15,432 nt of DNA, from assembly GCA_036741535.1 (NCBI GenBank), contig DAINSB010000041.1, forward strand, positions 1 to 15,432. Direction: 5' to 3'. A program made the translations under genes and the position numbers. The notes below the pieces were generated by a model. That model searched no databases and was not told the DNA's origin. It saw only the letters and a program-made list of their open reading frames with translations. Of the stretch, positions 13,451 to 15,432 are shown piece by piece. Origin of the DNA: Thermocaproicibacter sp036741535. GTDB taxonomy: Bacteria; Bacillota; Clostridia; Oscillospirales; Acutalibacteraceae. How positions within the stretch are numbered: position 1 is the first letter of the stretch; the number at the start of each line of letters is the position of its first letter.

Positions 13451-13579
13451 TTATCATAAAATTTTTGCTGAAATTGTTAAAATTTATGCTAATAAATTTT
13501 TGAAAAGAATTTTTAAGGGACATTATGTTAAGAATAATCGACATACATAAGTAATTTTTATGCAATTTAGTAGAACCGG

Positions 13580-14350
13580 TTATCGGATCTCCAGTCGCTC
13601 CACAGAGAGTGTTTTTCCGCTTTTTTCGTCGATGGAAAAGACGGCGCCGCAGATCTTGCAGTCCCCGTCCGCAAGGTCGAACCGGACGGGCATTTTCGTG
13701 CGCATTTTCTGGATGACGAGCTCCGGTTTCACCCCCAGCACGGAGTTGACCGGCCCCGTCATGCCGAGGTCGGAGATATAGCCGGTGCCGTTCGGCAGCA
13801 CGCATTCGTCGGCCGTCTGCACGTGCGTGTGCGTGCCGAAAACGGCGGAGACCCGGCCGTCCAGGTACCAGGCGAACGAGCGTTTTTCCCCCGTGGCCTC
13901 GGCGTGGAAATCGACCAGCGTCACCGGCGGAAGATGTTCCTCTGCCAGGATGCGGTCCGCAGCGTCGAAGGGGGATTCCATACTCTCCATATACACGACC
14001 CCCATCAGGTTGACGACGCCGATCCGGATGCGGCCCTTGTCGACGATGCAGACGCCGCGTCCGGGCGCGAGCGGGGGAAAATTCGCCGGGCGCAGCAGCG
14101 ATTCGCACGAGTCGTACAGCCCGTAGCTCTCGCGGCGGCGGAAGCTGTGGTTGCCGGAGGTGACCACATCCACGCCGCTGTCGAGAAGATACTGGACGGA
14201 AGCGGGGGTCAGGCCGTTCCCGTCGGCGGAGTTTTCGCCGTTCACGATCACAAGGTCGATCCCCTTCAGTTTTTTGACGGTGGAGAGATGCTGCCGCAGA
14301 AAACGGCATCCGATGCTCCCCACCACGTCTCCGATAGCCAGAACGTTCAT
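13580..14350 (-). CDS. ymdB: YmdB-type metallophosphoesterase (TIGR00282 family)
   Basis: This 256-residue phosphoesterase has the family's full motif set: G7-D8-V-V-G, N37-G-E-N40, G66-N-H68, F-H149-A-E-A-T-G-E-K and G-T-H-T-H-V-Q-T-A-D at 172-181. In Bacillus, YmdB hydrolyses 2',3'-cyclic nucleotides in vitro and controls the switch between motility and biofilm. It is cytosolic and uses a dimetal centre. I start it at ATG 14350, where the family sequence begins (MNVLAIGDVVG), with AGGAAG upstream; the longer frame to 14605 runs through hairpin DNA. The gene follows rny and precedes spoVS, the conserved Bacillus order, and a link to RNA turnover is commonly suggested. Confidence 0.95.
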   Translation of the reverse strand: MNVLAIGDVVGSIGCRFLRQHLSTVKKLKGIDLVIVNGENSADGNGLTPASVQYLLDSGVDVVTSGNHSFRRRESYGLYDSCESLLRPANFPPLAPGRGVCIVDKGRIRIGVVNLMGVVYMESMESPFDAADRILAEEHLPPVTLVDFHAEATGEKRSFAWYLDGRVSAVFGTHTHVQTADECVLPNGTGYISDLGMTGPVNSVLGVKPELVIQKMRTKMPVRFDLADGDCKICGAVFSIDEKSGKTLSVERLEIR

Positions 14351-14370
14351 TGTATGGACTTCCTTTCCGT

Positions 14371-14480
14371 GCGGGTAACCCGCTGTCAAGCCCCGCCGTT
14401 CAGCGCGGCGGAAAAAATAAGCCTCCCTTGGCGGGAGGGTTAAGGGACGCTCCCGCAGACGCAATTCCTCTGCGGGAGCG
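14371..14480 (+). repeat. Cluster of four hairpins between rny and ymdB
   Basis: Four perfect stems follow one another: GCGGG/CCCGC (14371-14383), CCGCCG/CGGCGG (14393-14411), CCTCCC/GGGAGG (14422-14438), and a 12-base-pair stem 14448-14459 with 14469-14480 around a 9-base loop. None has a clear T-tract in the direction of transcription. Part of it (14387-14400) is identical to 6433-6446 near rplL. The cluster lies in the ymdB leader, if ymdB is read from rny. Confidence 0.65.
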
Positions 14481-14546
14481 ATTCCTTGTGATTTCTTATG
14501 CCTTGCCCCTGGAGACGCTTTCGACCGGCTGTGTATAATATAAAAT

Positions 14547-14612
14547 GCCGCCGGGAGTTTCCCCGTACTCTCCCGCCGCCCGGCGGGGCCTGACCGCGCG
14601 GGCATCGCGCCT
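14547..14612 (-). terminator. Hairpin element after rny, with a T-rich tail
   Basis: On the minus strand the rny stop codon is followed by GCGCG, then TGCCCGCGCGGTCA and an imperfect stem (14580-14570 with 14557-14547), then ATTTTATATTAT. The stem has mismatches, so termination may be partial. The whole element closely resembles 2680-2743. Confidence 0.6.
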
Positions 14613-15432
14613 ACTTCGCGTATTCGATCGCGCGGCTTTCCCTGATAATGTTTACCTTGATCTGCCCGGGATATTCCAGATCGCTTTCGATTTTTTTGCA
14701 GATGTTCCGCGCCAGAAGGACCATGTCGTCGTCGCTGATCACTTCGGGCTTTACCATGATGCGGATTTCGCGGCCGGCCTGGATCGCATAGCTGTGTTCG
14801 ACGCCTTCAAAGGAGGAAGCGACCGCTTCGAGCTTTTCCAGGCGTTTGACATAGTTCTCCACGTTTTCGCGCCGCGCCCCCGGCCTTGCCGCGCTGACGG
14901 CATCCGCCGCCTGCACCAGGCACGCGGTCACGGTCTTGGCCTCCACGTCCCCGTGGTGCGCCTGGATCGCGTGCACCACGGCTTCGCTCTCCTTGTATTT
15001 CCTGGCGACCTCGACGCCGATGTCCACGTGGGAGCCCTCGACCTCATGGTCGAGCGCCTTGCCGATGTCGTGCAGCAGCCCCGCCCTGCGGGCGAGCGTC
15101 GGGTCCACGCCGAGCTCCGAAGCCATCATGCCGGCGAGGTACGAAACCTCCAGCGAATGGTTGAGCACGTTCTGCCCGTAGCTGGTCCGGTAACGCAGGC
15201 GCCCCAGCAGCTTCACGAGCTCGGGGTGGATGCCGTTGACGCCCGCTTCCAGAACGGCGCGTTCGCCCTCCTGCTTGATGGTGGCGTCCACTTCGCGGCG
15301 GGCTTTTTCAATGGTCTCTTCGATGCGCGCCGGATGGATGCGCCCGTCGGCGATCAGGTGTTCCAGCGCGATGCGCGCGACCTCGCGGCGCACCGGCTCG
15401 AAGCATGAAAGGGTGATCGCCTCCGGGGTGTC
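14611..15432 (-). CDS. rny: Ribonuclease Y, N-terminal part outside the window
   Basis: The last 273 residues are visible, read through the right edge of the window; the missing part would hold the membrane anchor, coiled coil and most of the KH domain. The visible part starts D-T-P-E-A-I-T-L-S-C-F-E-P, the end of the KH domain, followed by V-R-R-E-V-A-R-I-A-L and D-G-R-I-H-P-A-R-I-E-E. The HD domain is clear: L-N-H-S-L-E, then L-L-H-D-I-G-K-A-L-D-H-E-V-E-G-S-H-V-D (the HD pair at about 121-122 of the visible part), and A-H-H-G-D-V-E. RNase Y starts mRNA decay in Firmicutes as a membrane-bound endonuclease. It ends with the usual I-E-Y-A-K. It is followed by ymdB, as in Bacillus. Confidence 0.96.
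   Translation of the reverse strand, partial: DTPEAITLSCFEPVRREVARIALEHLIADGRIHPARIEETIEKARREVDATIKQEGERAVLEAGVNGIHPELVKLLGRLRYRTSYGQNVLNHSLEVSYLAGMMASELGVDPTLARRAGLLHDIGKALDHEVEGSHVDIGVEVARKYKESEAVVHAIQAHHGDVEAKTVTACLVQAADAVSAARPGARRENVENYVKRLEKLEAVASSFEGVEHSYAIQAGREIRIMVKPEVISDDDMVLLARNICKKIESDLEYPGQIKVNIIRESRAIEYAK

Noticed and set aside
13422..14309. Minus-strand frame of 295 codons over ymdB and the AT-rich spacer
   Set aside because: It is a shifted frame of ymdB, with an Arg-rich and then an Asn/Lys-rich composition and no family features.
14534..14539. Plus-strand TATAAT upstream of the rny end as a promoter
   Set aside because: No acceptable -35 lies 16-18 bases upstream, and no plus-strand gene follows. 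The T-rich stretch is better explained as the tail of the rny terminator on the other strand.
14351..14605. N-terminal extension of ymdB to 14605
   Set aside because: The extension runs through the hairpin cluster and the rny terminator, and the family sequence begins exactly at Met 14350 behind AGGAAG.
1..15432. CRISPR arrays, tRNA or rRNA genes, transposases, phage genes, toxin-antitoxin pairs
   Set aside because: I found no spaced direct repeats, no cloverleaf sequence and no protein of these families. A tRNA-Trp gene sometimes found near rpmG-secE is also absent.

Overview
The window looks like a scaffold piece from a moderately high-GC, spore-forming member of the Clostridia, most likely the Oscillospiraceae/Ruminococcaceae side of the class. 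The reasons are the spoVS gene, the neighbourhood rny-ymdB-spoVS that is also found in Bacillus, a Firmicutes-type L10 leader, frequent TTG starts behind strong GGAGG sites, and protein sequences that read as clostridial. A run of 10 N at 6469-6478 shows that this is a draft or metagenomic assembly. The placement in the Oscillospiraceae is an inference from overall resemblance.

Layout. 1-1553 (minus): a D-alanine--D-alanine ligase gene followed by a DUF1934/YwiB-like gene cut by the window edge. 1554-1884: an intergenic region with divergent promoters. 1885-2679 (plus): an unrecognised protein with a terminator. 2759-5148 (plus): a clear sigma-A promoter, then rpmG-secE-nusG-rplK-rplA, with a probable L1-binding mRNA element in front of both rplK and rplA. 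5155-6408 (plus): a second promoter, an L10 leader with its attenuator, a palindromic repeat, then rplJ-rplL. The assembly gap follows, where rpoB would normally be expected. 6596-7957 (minus): a DacA/DacF-type D-Ala-D-Ala carboxypeptidase. 7958-8310: a long non-coding stretch whose plus strand folds into a nested, branched structure. 8311-9030 (plus): a metallophosphoesterase. 9096-12830 (minus): fakA-recG. 13051-13311 (minus): spoVS with its own promoter and terminator. 13580-14350 (minus): ymdB. 14611-15432 (minus): the 3' part of rny.

How the genes work together. The centre is translation and transcription machinery (L33, SecE, NusG, L11, L1, L10, L7/L12) controlled by ribosomal-protein feedback elements. 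Two peptidoglycan genes make and trim the D-Ala-D-Ala terminus. The right part holds RNA turnover (RNase Y, YmdB), sporulation (SpoVS), fatty-acid activation (FakA) and recombination repair (RecG).

I see no defence system, prophage, CRISPR array or insertion sequence. The most interesting signals are in the non-coding DNA: a possible structured RNA at 8106-8248, two copies of an approximately 95-bp palindromic repeat (one supplies the stop codons of two convergent genes, the other sits between the L10 attenuator and rplJ), a family of GC-rich 3' hairpin elements next to stop codons, and the doubled L1 element.
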